From NCBI GenBank assembly GCA_010093705.1, contig MU006099.1:534757-598756 (forward strand): a stretch of DNA of 64,000 bases, in the 5' to 3' direction. Positions within the stretch are counted from its first letter, which is position 1, and each line of letters begins with the position of its first letter. The DNA is from Patellaria atrata CBS 101060. Its lineage: Eukaryota > Ascomycota > Dothideomycetes > Patellariales > Patellariaceae. Positions 1 through 10,370 of this stretch are shown here, one piece after another. Below the pieces are notes generated by a model. It was not told the DNA's origin, made no database searches, and was given only the letters and a program-made list of their open reading frames with translations. Made by a program: the position numbers and the translations under genes.

Positions 1-2
1 AG

Positions 3-92
3 TCCGGTTGGTTGGTAGAGAGGATTAAGCAGCAGATTGCGGGATACCAGAAGTGCACGCCGAATTTTAGTTTTCATCAATAGGTTTGAAAT
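3..92 (+). CDS. C-terminal fragment of a gene cut by the left edge
   Basis: Frame 3 is open from the first base to a TAG at 90-92. It encodes about 29 residues beginning SGWLVERIKQQ and ending TPNFSFHQ, which has the composition of an ordinary soluble protein tail. The other two forward frames meet stops within 30 bases. No domain can be named from so short a piece. It may equally be the last exon of a gene or chance. Confidence 0.4.
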
Positions 93-504
93 CGCGGCGG
101 GGTGGTGAATCTGGGGATATTTGGAAAAGTCATAGGCGGTGCATTCGGGGTTTCGGTGCTTTCTGTTGTACAGTAATGGATCAACGTATGTTAGGGACTC
201 CATAGCATGATATTTTGACGCTATATAGAGGGTGTATATTGTATATAGTAATTATGGATGATGATCTATATACCGTCAGCCTTTCTAGCAGCTCCCCCGT
301 ACAGTAATAACAACAGTGCAAAAGTATCTCTTCCGTGGTCTTGCCGCAACTGGCTAACTCCCAAGTCTACGTCAAGATAGATTTTGGCTTTGCTATCGCA
401 CGTTAGATAAGTAAACTAATTCCTCTATTTACTTACTATTCAAGTTAATAGTAAATGACTTAGGGCAAAAAGCAATTATGCAGTTTCAAACCCATCCCAA
501 ACTG
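93..504. other. intergenic, no gene seen
   Basis: AT-rich sequence without a coding signal. It leads into the degenerate repeat block that begins near 505. Confidence 0.5.
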
Positions 505-1170
505 GTGCGCACGAAACTACATCCGAAATCTTGGCATGTATGGCAAAAAAAAGTCTCACAGATTTTCTTTAAAACGAGGTGATTTCTTTTTTCGGTCATT
601 TGCTTAACGACAAGGAAAAGGAGAATCCGATATAGGTATCTAAAATCTCCGCAGAAAATCCAATCGATTCATGCGCGATATGACTTTTCAGATAATTGAG
701 CGGAGACGGCAACGCGTCAGGGCACTGAGGCACGAGTCTGTATCCAAAGTCTTTCAAAAGGGCGTGATTTTTTATCATTTCCTCAATGATAGGTATGAGG
801 GGAATTTGATATAGATATCTGAAATCTCGGTAGAGAATCTAGTCGATTCATGTGCGATATAATATTTTCAAATATTATGTTATGAAGTTCAGTTTTAAGT
901 AAGGACGTGAACTGAATACCCTTTTTAGATACACGCGCCTCCAACACGAGCCCGTATCTAAAATCTTAGCATAGATGGAAATTTCTTAAAAACGGCGTGA
1001 TTTTTATTTATTTTTTTTGGTTATTTGGTTAACGGTTGGGAATATAGAAGATTTATATAGCAATCTATAATCCTGACATAATATCTCGAAGATTGCTGTG
1101 CGATATAAAAATTTTGGACGAGGTTGCGGAAGTTTCACTTCCTGGTTTCTACTCTAATTGGTAATCAGAC
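505..1170. repeat. three diverged tandem copies of a ~180-235 bp AT-rich unit
   Basis: Several words recur in the same order. 'cacgagtctgtatccaaag' (about 733) recurs as 'cacgagcccgtatctaaaat' (about 942) and, weaker, near 511. A 'gcgtgattttt' word lies near 577, 764 and 997. 'gattcatgtgcgatata' (about 845) matches sequence near 667 and 1089. Spacing is roughly 180 and 235 bp. Copies differ by many C/T and G/A changes, which suits an old duplication eroded by a RIP-like process, although no RIP index was calculated. Confidence 0.6.
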
Positions 1171-1553
1171 GATAAGTTACAGGATGTGTGATTGCCCAGT
1201 ACAGAGATGATAATGGAATGTTACAGGCACCATTTGGTACGGTAAAGTGTCCCTGCCCAAAGAAAATCACCAAAACCCTCGAGCTTAATATTTGAATTCA
1301 ATAGACGTCTAGATATGAGTGCATCGATCGAATACCCTACAGAATATCCGACGTTGTTCTGCTCCATAACAATTTGCGGGAAGCATGTTTCTTCTGCACG
1401 ACAGAATTGCCGAGGGAGGAACCCTTTGCCGACTTTCACAAGACTCCCAGCCGTCGCATCACCTGAAAGGCGGCGCATCAAGATAACCTCACCACACCAG
1501 CAGCAACCTCTCTTTATTCCATTCCCTCGATTCGCATCCAAAACACAGCAATC
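1171..1553. other. upstream region of PEX11
   Basis: Non-coding by eye. The last 100 bases before the PEX11 start become C- and A-rich ('ccattccctcgattcgcatcc'), the usual look of a fungal 5' leader. No TATA or other site can be assigned with confidence. Confidence 0.4.
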
Positions 1554-2448
1554 ATGGTCGCGGACGCAGTAATCTACCACCCCTCAGTGGACCACTACCT
1601 CAAATACGTCGCAACAACAGGTAAATCTCTCCCCCTCCCTCCCCCTGTCGCCGTGCTATCACCACAACATGAACCTCCAATCCACCACACTGAGGACTCA
1701 TAAACTGACTCCCCCATCCCACAGTCGGCCGCGACAAACTCCTCCGCACGATCCAATACCTCTCCCGCTTCACGGCTTGGTACCTCTTCCGCACCAACCA
1801 CCTCAGCACCTCCATCCTGCCCTTCGAGACGCTAAAAAAGCAGCTCTCCCTCACACGCAAACTGCTCCGCCTTGGCAAGTCGATCGAGCACCTCAAAGCC
1901 GCGGCCCTCGCCTCCGACTCCAAGACCCTCGATCCTGTGCTCAAGACCTGCGCGGTCGGCAGGCAGCTCGGGTACGCGGCGTACATGTTTTGGGACAATC
2001 TGACGGTGCCGGATGCGGCGGGCGTGTGGAGGAGCGAGAGGGCGAAAAGGTGGCAGAAGGAGGCGTATCGTGCGTGGTTTGCCGGCTTGCTGTGTAATAT
2101 TGTCGCGGGGGTTTATACGCTGGTGCAGTTGAGGGAGAGGGAGAGGAGGGTTGGGGAGGGGAAGGGAGTTGAGGCTGAGGGCGTCGTGGAGGGGAAGAAA
2201 CTCGTGAGGTATGTTGTTGGGGGCTTTTATTTTAGTAAATGGGGTCGGTGTTTGGGGAGTGAGACCCTTGGCTAATTGAAAATAGGGAACGCAATGCTAC
2301 GAATCTCCAACTAGTGTCGGATGTTTGCGATATCATGGTCCCGGCTTTCGCGCTTGGGTATGCGAATCTGGATGATGGCATCGTGGGGCTGGCTGGGACG
2401 TTGAGTTCGTTGATCGGGGTGTGGTCGGTTTGGAAGAAGACAGCTTAG
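1554..2448 (+). CDS. PEX11: peroxisomal biogenesis factor 11 (peroxin Pex11)
   Basis: Exons 1554-1620, 1725-2208 and 2286-2448 join in frame to 237 residues, the usual Pex11 length. The start MVADAVIYHPSVDHYLKYV and the following TTVGRDKLLRTIQYLSRF are the recognisable Pex11 amphipathic N-terminus. A later hydrophobic stretch (WFAGLLCNIVAGVYTL) and the C-terminal segment ending VWSVWKKTA match the family's membrane-associated parts. Pex11 is known to elongate peroxisomal membranes before division. Introns begin GTAAAT and GTATGT and end CAG and TAG. The basic and acidic stretch around residues 160-185 is the variable loop. Identification rests on remembered family sequence, not on a search. 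Confidence 0.9.
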
Positions 2449-2858
2449 GGATCCAGGGTGTTATAGTTCAGCGTGACTTCCCATATCCAGATCACGAATA
2501 TTCGAAAGATGAAAACAAGGCGAAGATTGATACGTGGGGCCTAGTAAGTCTGTGCAGGACACTAATCACCAAGGAGTATTCGAGCAGTCTATTTTCGATT
2601 TCCATCGTCTTTTTCGTTTTGTTGCAGTCAATTTAGCCATTTCTAGAAATTTTACCGTTTTGTTGTTACCTAAATAGCACGAATATTGTACATACCTTGG
2701 TTATCACCGTCTGCATAATATCCCTCCCTCACATGTCCCTACTTTGCATTAAACACCACTTCGACGACCCAGGACTGCCCCCTTCCTTATCAGGTTCATT
2801 ATTCGCCGTGGCTACACCCTCACCGTACATATACTAGATTACTAGCCACTCCAGGCTG
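2449..2858. other. PEX11 3' region
   Basis: About 410 bases between PEX11 and the minus-strand gene remnant ending at 2859. AT-rich, with no open coding stretch of note; probably the two 3' untranslated regions. Confidence 0.4.
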
Positions 2859-3370
2859 TTAAACTACTAGCGTTGTTTCTCCGCGTTCTTCCTCGTCTTC
2901 CTCGCGTTCGATGTCCACTGGTAGACGGATATCATCCAGCGTGGGCTCGGGATCTCCAAGCACGTGGTAGACCATTACGGCAATTCTCTTCTTCGAGCTG
3001 TCCACGTCGGCGTAGAGAGGCCTAGTTGGGTCCTGGTGGTGGAGAAAAGATGGGTTATCGGAGTGGGATTGCAAGAGATCGAAAGACTCTCTCAGCTCTG
3101 GTGTTTCTTCTATTGGGGTCACGCCGGTGAAGTGATTCCTCGTCTGCTTGTTTCTGGGGGCTTTACGAAGCCTGACCATACGTCTAGAGGAAGTTGAATG
3201 CGATTTTATGACCTTTCCCTTGGGCACGAGCTTACGTCGACGACGTAGTCATAGGCTCAAAGATCCCAAAAGAACATATCCAACGCCTTCGCAGCGTTTT
3301 CCGCAAATTCGAGGAACTCGGAGAAAGTCTGGCACCAACCAAGTGCTTCCTCGGCCACTCGACGACAACG
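2859..3370 (-). pseudogene. uncharacterised two-exon gene or remnant
   Basis: The downstream exon (about 2859-3143) encodes a basic-then-acidic tail ending EEDEEERGETTLVV. It is preceded by a possible 92-bp intron (GTAAGC at 3235, CAG before 3143). The upstream exon 3236-3370 reads VAEEALGWCQTFSEFLEFAE, AAKALDMFFWDL and AYDYVVD in one frame, bounded by AG and GTAAGC. A TGA at 3257-3259 interrupts it between WDL and AYD. A CGA-to-TGA change would explain the stop, so this may be a recently decayed gene. Alternatively the gene starts at the ATG at 3179 and encodes 106 residues alone. No family recognised. Confidence 0.4.
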
Positions 3371-4153
3371 CTACTAGGCCAGAGGGTTCGTAGATCTAGG
3401 TCTAGCAACTGAGAATATATCCTTGATCTGTACAGCCGGTCGAGAGCGTTCTTGTGTCAAAATGTACAGCGAGCCGGGAATGTCATGATCAGGTGAGGGG
3501 CCGGTACGTACCTTCATTGTACGGTACGCGCTGAGCTACTTGCTCCTTCGCAATCAGGTTCGTGACTCAAAGCTGCTGTACAGCTACTGCACGGATACTG
3601 GAATACTATCGACTACGACGCGTGGAAAGATATCTAAAATTTGTACTGCGAAGCTGGGAGTGTAGATGATGTGGTTGTACAGGTGCTAGGAGAGACATGG
3701 CATATGGAATTCGACCGATGCTCTCGTACGTATATGATGTTGAACGCAACACTTCCACACACCAAGTATCCTTCCACATGTGCCTCACGCAGTACGAGGG
3801 TTCTCTACTAAGGATTTAGCCCGCAATTGCTATTCAGATACGATCGTTGTGCATGAATGGCAACTCTGTCACCACGTTGAAGGAAGGGATTAACATGGAT
3901 AATTTGCTCATACGAGAATTGCTGATATCGCACTGGTTGAAGACAGTTTTATTTGGCGTTTCTGCAACCTATTCTGTACATTGCCTTCAAAATCAGACAA
4001 AAGTCAAAATAAAAGATGGACTGAATTACGGCCTGGTATCCATTAGGCGAGTCAACAACGAGACGACATCATTCAGTCCCTAGAGCCAGAGCACCTGAAA
4101 AACATGCAAGCATCTGCGAGAATAAATCTCAACCACCTTATCTTTAGAATCAT
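3371..4153. other. intergenic, nothing clear
   Basis: About 780 bases. A few short open stretches exist, but none has protein-like composition or splice context. Sequence near 3500-3530 is rich in gtac words. Confidence 0.4.
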
Positions 4154-5242
4154 TTAGTGGTCTTCTACGGTTAATACCCACTTGTTGAATGCGTCTTTGA
4201 GCTCCATGTTCGGTTTTGTGGTTCTCTTGTCCGGGGCGTTTTCATCGACGAAAGCGCTCCACCGAGGATCATGATGAGACCTTCCAGCACCAAGGAGAGT
4301 CGAAGCAGCTATTTCCAGACGGGGTTTGTTTCCAGGGGTGTACCAATAAGTTGTCATCACTCTGGTCCAACAGACGTGACATTCAACCAACTTAGAAGAG
4401 CGCCTAGACCTGTTTTTCCGACTGTTCAATTCTTTGATGGTCTTGTTGATCAAGTTCAAGTATTCGAGATTAACTTTACGTGAAAGGCCTTCTGCGTTGA
4501 AACGTGGTAGGGTATTGACCCGAAGGTGCGGACAGATGGCCAGTGTGTATCTTCGAAGATGGGTTTTGAGGTCATCGACATCGTTGCCACTAACACGCAA
4601 CGTCGCATTCAGGGACAGGTCGTGACCGATAGTTGTAGCATACATAAAGATCCCATCAGGTTCCATGGGGCCATCGCTCATTTCGGGGTTCCATGCGTTG
4701 ACAGGATTGATTACTGAGCCAGAAAGAGCACGGACACTGATACCGTGACCTCTACGATAATATTGCCGTTTCATGGCAGCTTGGACATGGTGAAACCAGA
4801 TATCGTACGCGCCGAAAATTCTGAAGTGCCCAGCAGAGACATTACACGTATTCCGTATTGGTGTCATTCCATTTTTTTTCCATGGGCAGTCGTCTGCCTG
4901 GATTGGATGTAGTCGTACGCACACTGTGCATAACATGTGGGTGGGAATATCTCTTTCAAGTATCGTTAAGAAACTGGCCCTTTGCTCTCGAGTTAACGGC
5001 TCAAAGTGGTACGTGCGCGGTTTCAAGGCCTCATCGGTGTATAGCCTTAGCATCATCGTTTTGCTAGTGTGAGCGAGAAGGACTATGGAGTTTCCGGCGC
5101 CCGTGTCCATCAAATGGTCGAGGACGTGTGCGAGAAGGTGTGAGCTGAGCCTCTCAAGTAACGTTATCTGATGCCGCGTTTTGATAGGAAGTTGAGACGC
5201 GAGCCCATCGTCTTCGAGTGGAAGTTGTACTTTTGCTTGCAT
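4154..5242 (-). CDS. F-box-like fungal protein
   Basis: Single exon, 362 residues from the ATG at 5242. The frame stays open further upstream to an ATG at 5308, but the extra 22 residues look like leader. Residues about 20-65 (ITLLERLSSHLLAHVLDHLM, then SIVLLAHTSKTMMLRLY) resemble the F-box-like start common in fungal proteins, where it can bind Skp1. The rest has scattered Cys (MLCTVCVRLHP; CHVCWTRV) that might bind a metal. There is no recognised catalytic motif. Such genes are numerous and fast-evolving in Pezizomycotina, so the substrate cannot be guessed. Confidence 0.65.
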   Translation of the reverse strand: MQAKVQLPLEDDGLASQLPIKTRHQITLLERLSSHLLAHVLDHLMDTGAGNSIVLLAHTSKTMMLRLYTDEALKPRTYHFEPLTREQRASFLTILERDIPTHMLCTVCVRLHPIQADDCPWKKNGMTPIRNTCNVSAGHFRIFGAYDIWFHHVQAAMKRQYYRRGHGISVRALSGSVINPVNAWNPEMSDGPMEPDGIFMYATTIGHDLSLNATLRVSGNDVDDLKTHLRRYTLAICPHLRVNTLPRFNAEGLSRKVNLEYLNLINKTIKELNSRKNRSRRSSKLVECHVCWTRVMTTYWYTPGNKPRLEIAASTLLGAGRSHHDPRWSAFVDENAPDKRTTKPNMELKDAFNKWVLTVEDH

Positions 5243-6308
5243 CTTGGCTGATATGGGATAAATAGTGTCGTAGAGGACTGCAGAGAGCAATGTGCTTAGA
5301 CCGAGCAAAATTGAAGCTTATAGCTCAAAATGAACGAGCTGGAATATATTAACGATAGTAGAATGAGATACTGAAACAATGCATGAAAGTGTGAAATGAA
5401 AGGAACTTAGAACAACAAGAGGAAATACTTAGCTTGAGGTGTTAATAATCGTTACAGGGGAAAGGACAACTGGACTGATGTAAACCCAAAAATGATATCG
5501 TAGGAGTCGCCGCCCAAGCTGTCCTACCAGTATACAAAATACATCGAGCTCATCATCAATAGGATAGCAAGTGCCCACCATTAAGACATTCTTCTGAGGT
5601 TCTGAAGTGTAAAAGGAAATGCACAAATCCTCTTTCACTACTCGTGTGGACATATCTCTTCCCCTGTCATGATCCACAACCCTCGTTCATTGTACACTTG
5701 CTATACATATACCTAATTGCATACTGTCATATCTGTCTCTATAGGAGACCTTACAGGCCTGCATAACATGGATGCGAGCGTACAGTTAGCTAGGAGAATA
5801 CAGAGAATGGAAAATATAGTGAAGATGACTACGAATAAACATTTTATTGCAAAAGTGCAATAACCAAATATCAGTAATAGAGTAGAACATGGGTGGCTGA
5901 CTGCAACTGAGTAAGAGGAAATCCGCGATGTCTTGTCCGTGATAGATATTGAAGGTCGTGAAGCTTCACCTGAGATCATTAGAAGAAGGCTCCTTGGAAG
6001 GTTGCTTAGCAGCAGTAAAGGTTGAAATCTAACCTGGCGTTGAGCGATGGAAATCCATTGGACGGCTGTGGTTGCTGCCTGAACTTTAAGTGCTGTTGCC
6101 TTCCCCGTGACCACGCACCCTTGTCGCGTCCGATTGACGCATGACGACGCGACTGATGGCATATGAGATATATATATCTGCGCGTTTTCCTCACTTGACA
6201 GTTGAGAATCTCATGTTTCCTACAGATTTCACATTGAAATCATTGCTCTTGTATTTGTGTACATTAGCAAACAATACCTTAACTTCCCATCTAAACCATA
6301 CCACGACA
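5243..6308. other. intergenic between two opposed genes
   Basis: About 1.07 kb between the divergently oriented F-box-like gene and the 2EXR-like gene. It is AT-rich and has no supported coding region. It must contain both promoters. Confidence 0.4.
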
Positions 6309-7103
6309 ATGGCTCCTACAACCCCAAACTCGAGAACTCCTCAACGCAGGCGCGCTCCTGCTAAGCCCGTTGGAGGAAAACCAGAAGGTGTCATCAAACG
6401 CTCAAAGACCAGTTCGAAAGCCGCACCTAAAAATAAGAAAAGCCCTACTTTCCCCTTCATGCGCCTGCCAGGAGAGTTGCGCAATGCGATCTACACCTGC
6501 TGTCTTACCACTCCGGGCGAGTTAATACTCGAAGATAGAATCAAAGCTGCTCGTAGGGTCGTTACGCTCGCAAATAGCGGCGCATCTCTTATCCCAAGCA
6601 TACTTGGAGTCTCAAAACAGATCCACGCTGAATCAGCACCTATGCTTTATGCCAGCAACAACATCGTCCTCAACAATACCCAAGCTATGTACACCTTCCT
6701 CATGCAATGCGGCTCGCATAAGACCTTTATCACGGACCTGAAGATTCGTGGATGGGGAATGACTGGCTCACACAAAGCCATGAATCATCCCGCATTCGGT
6801 TCTTTGATTGGAACGACCAATCTGCGCAAACTGCATATTGATTGTAGTATAAGCTGGCACGGAGAGCCGAAGAAGTTGGCCAGCCGCTTCTATCGAGACG
6901 CTCACTATTGGTTGGAGGATATGGCGAGGAAGATGGATAAGAAGGACCTTGTGAGAATGGTAGAGTGGGTTGAGCAGGAAGAAACTGAGTCACAAATGAA
7001 TCTAGGATGGCGCGCGTCGCGACGTGGTCATGGAAATGGACGATTGTCAGAAGAAAAAGATCTGGATGCGTTTCGCGACGAGCTCGTCAAGCTGCTGAAA
7101 TGA
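6309..7103 (+). CDS. 2EXR/F-box-like domain protein of unknown role
   Basis: Single exon, 264 residues. The ATG at 6309 in 'gacaatggc' is preferred. The frame extends upstream to 6141, but the added residues look untranslated. The first 45 residues are basic and low complexity (TPQRRRAPAKP, KRSKTSSKAAPKNKK), perhaps a nuclear signal. Next comes FPFMRLPGELRNAIYTCCL, the typical opening of the fungal 2EXR/DUF7730-like fold, followed by LGVSKQIHAESAPMLYASNN, a common second motif of that group. The C-terminal third is charged. These proteins are abundant in fungi and functionally uncharacterised. Confidence 0.75.
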   Translation: MAPTTPNSRTPQRRRAPAKPVGGKPEGVIKRSKTSSKAAPKNKKSPTFPFMRLPGELRNAIYTCCLTTPGELILEDRIKAARRVVTLANSGASLIPSILGVSKQIHAESAPMLYASNNIVLNNTQAMYTFLMQCGSHKTFITDLKIRGWGMTGSHKAMNHPAFGSLIGTTNLRKLHIDCSISWHGEPKKLASRFYRDAHYWLEDMARKMDKKDLVRMVEWVEQEETESQMNLGWRASRRGHGNGRLSEEKDLDAFRDELVKLLK

Positions 7104-7877
7104 GAGTTTTAGCAAATATTTGATCAAGAGAATAACAGAAACTGAAGAGATATGGAAGGATGATGGAAATTGATAATGACCTTATATGATTTGAGAGACT
7201 GTTTATGCATTTGTTATCTTTTCCGATCTGACTGCTGTTTAGCGCGGTGTTGAGGAGATTATACGCATCGAGTCACTTAAGAGATTCATACTTGTATTTT
7301 TTTTGATGTACAATAGCATACCTCATGATTGAGGTAATTTTCGACAAGGCATTTGTAGATATTACCTTAGTAGACTCAAGAGAGTTTGAAATGTGCCATC
7401 CCGTTATTACATATTTACTGGTCCGTGCACAACTCCTCTCTAGGCTAAGAGGGACTTCTACAACAAAATTATCTTCCACCTTCGCATCTTATTGTTTGTT
7501 TGTCAGAAGGTCATCTCAGGACCGTGGCGGCTCTTATGTGATCACGTCGTTTGCTATCATGGTCCCGCGTGTTCTGTAGCTTGTATGAAGCACATGCTCA
7601 GTAGGATGTTCAGCAATAAATAACAGAAAGCATCCTCTTTCAGTCAGATTACCAGTTAACCGCTCAAAATCATCAGAGCACGAGTTTCCAAACTCAGCGT
7701 TGCGGAAGCGATATCGATATCACTCTTTTCATATACTTTCAAATTCTATATTCAATATACAGTCATACTTTTGGGTTTCGCAACTCCTCTTTTCAACCTT
7801 TTCATCATCTCCCTTTCAACATCCTTCTGCTTCGTCCTTTGCACATTCTTCAATTCTACATACTTTAAGGCTTCAGA
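7104..7877. other. intergenic, ending in a pyrimidine-rich leader-like stretch
   Basis: No gene seen. From about 7720 to 7877 the strand becomes rich in T and C (ttttcatcatctccctttcaa), as upstream of a fungal start codon. This fits the idea that the remnant beginning at 7878 was once expressed. Confidence 0.4.
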
Positions 7878-8785
7878 ATGCCAACATGGGATCTCACGAT
7901 TCTTGCCACTGGCGTAACTGTACATATGTGGTCACTTCTCGAACGCCGTGAGGAAAGACAGACTTCTGGAGGTCTATTGCTATCAGGTTGAACTGCACAA
8001 TCATCTCTTTAAGGTCCGGAATCATGGCACAAAAACCCAAGTATTGGGTGTGGAGAGGCCAAGGGCAAGAGATGATCTTTTCTGTCCAGTTCCAACAACG
8101 GGTGGAAGGAAAGCCGCGTTCTACCAATCCTTTTCCGGTGTTTCTCACTTAGAACGCAAAGGAGCATACTTTCCCCGAGATGAGAGCTGAATCGCTCAAT
8201 CGAAAGCGTCAAAGTAAGATCTAGTGGATAGTGTTCGGTACGCAATTCAACAGTACAAGGGGACGAGAAATGAGAATACTTCGGTTTGAGCTGGCGACGT
8301 TCAATGCTTACCGATTCACCCTCAGATTAGGGTACTGTCCTCAATACTTATGCATTCTTACCTTTCTTGCTGAGATATGGTTACCTTTGCTGAGATACTT
8401 GACCATTCCCAAGACAACATCAGTGGTTACGACAAGCTGTTTGACGAAGAGCCAGGTCAGCATTATGAACTATTGATGGCTCAAACGATGGCTCGAGATA
8501 TCGCTCTGAAGTTTCTGGACTGATGGCTCAACAGTTCAGGTGCAGAGTGGACCCCTCAACGATTGAGTCAACTCCCTCAACGACTGATGTAATTCCCGAA
8601 ATTTATGGATACGTACCTGTCTTCTCCCCTTTGATCCTGGAGGTTATTGCGTAAACGTCATCAGGTTACATCAACCCGCCCCGCCAATACTGCTCATTTC
8701 TGATTCAAGAGATATCTGGCTGCAAGAAATCTGTCGGGAACAAGGTCGTCCACCCTTAGAGCTCCGGTACCTTTGGGATCGCTAA
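7878..8785 (+). pseudogene. decayed multi-exon host gene, family unknown
   Basis: Several short segments read like real protein but are separated by stops or frame changes. MPTWDLTILATGVTVHMWSL starts at 7878. MAQKPKYWVWRGQGQEMIF starts at 8024; that frame passes a TAG at 8150-8152 and continues NAKEHTFPEMRAESLNRKRQ up to a GTAAG. MVTFAEILDHSQDNISGYDK lies at 8377-8523. PPILLISDSRDIWLQEICRE and LELRYLWDR end at 8785. Some breaks may be unrecognised introns, but CAG-to-TAG or CGA-to-TGA changes fit several. A pyrimidine-rich leader precedes it. I cannot assign a family. Confidence 0.45.
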
Positions 8786-10370
8786 TGGATCCCTTAACAG
8801 TATCACGCAAGACATTCCCTCCTTACGAACATTAAGTCTATTGGGGGCGGGTTAGAAAAGCATCGAGTTGGTAAGAATACCCACGACTTACCACCCACGG
8901 CTACGAGAGGCTGATGTCCAAATCGCTAATCTCACCTCCCGAGATGCACGGTGGAGGCACCATTTCAACAAGACTTCTATGACATCCTAGGTCCAGTGAG
9001 AACAGAAGTGAATATGAATGTAAGCATTTCGACAACGGAATGGAATGGGCCTCGGTATATGCAAAGGTTCCATTTCTATTAGGTTCGCGCTTGGGGTTCA
9101 GAGTATCAATGCAGCGCAGAAGAGAATGGGTGGCACGTATCACATGAGCGAGGAACGTCAAAGAAAGATTAGTATAGCGAGACCACAGCGCTTGGGGACT
9201 AAGAGGGAATATATCATTCCGCTGAGATTAGGCGCTAGCGAGGTTAAAGATTCCACTGTGTTTATTATCATCAGCTTCATTGTTAAGTTGATCCCCCAAA
9301 GGCCATTCTTATGAGTCCGACTTGCGCAGTTAATATGTCCTTCTAACTATCTTTCCTTTAACAGTTCCGTCGGTCATTTTATAGTGCTCTTTCCAGTATG
9401 CTAGAAAGTGCTAAGTAACCAAATGGAAACTTGAAAGTGGAGCGGGATAATGGATCCTTGGGCCTTAGGTTAATCGAACAGAAGATATTCAGGCACCGAG
9501 TATGAATAGAATAGATATAGGGAACAACAAGATATTCCTACAGTATCTAGTAAATGCAAGCAACCAATAGATCGGATACACCTACCCCGAGTTTCTCTAC
9601 TTTCGAGTGGAATAATGATTGCGCTCCTTACCATCTCACACACCTACATGTTCCATACCAGTATGATGTCAAAGACGAATCCCATGATCATTGATCAGGA
9701 CACGAAGGTTCCGGAGATGCGGCCGCAATCGGGGGTTAGGAGAAAGTGCTGAGCCGAGGACTCGGTTTGACAGGTAACTGACAGGTTATCAGCTATAGTG
9801 GTGATACGTATAGTCTGCTTATGCAAGGTTAAAAGCACATGAAGAACACAAGTAGCATGATATAGATGTTAGTTGTAGGTGTCAGAGATCGAGAGGGCGG
9901 TAAAAGGATTATGTGAACTTATGTCAGAAGTGCTTGCGTAGCAAATAGAATCCGTGGGCTAATTGAGTTGATTGACTGGTGTTTTACATGGTGGACATGG
10001 TCGAGTGTTAGACCTATCTCTTTCGGATTAGCTTCAATGGCATCAGATATGGATAGAGCCGCTATCGCGCAAATTTAGAGGGAACTGCAGCATTAGACAC
10101 CTTCTTCAACACTAAACATCAATAATTCTACCTGTCGCTACCCTACACTACTGCCACACCGCAGATGGATCGTCAAAGTACCCTGGACCCGTCTGGACTA
10201 CGGCCGTCCCGCCTAAGATTCCGTCCGCTATCAATGCTCCTAAATTCGCGCCGCACTCCAATGTCAGATATATAAGCCCTCCTTTCAAAGGAGATTCCGC
10301 CCCTCTATCTACACTACCCCAGAATCCACACACAAACAACAAGCCGTGTGCGGTAGAATTCTCCGCGGCC
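8786..10370. other. long gap, possible further remnants, then SIS gene promoter
   Basis: The first 500 bases may continue the remnant: an open segment near 8960-9080 reads VNMNVSISTTEWNGPRYMQR. From 9300 to 10100 nothing coding is visible. The last 250 bases are C-rich and probably the leader of the isomerase gene. Confidence 0.35.

Noticed and set aside
1315-2097. Overlapping open frames on both strands around PEX11
   Set aside because: Shadows of the GC-rich PEX11 coding sequence and its leader.
5713-6162. 149-codon minus-strand frame
   Set aside because: No ATG in good context and no protein-like motifs; lies in the promoter region of the 2EXR-like gene.
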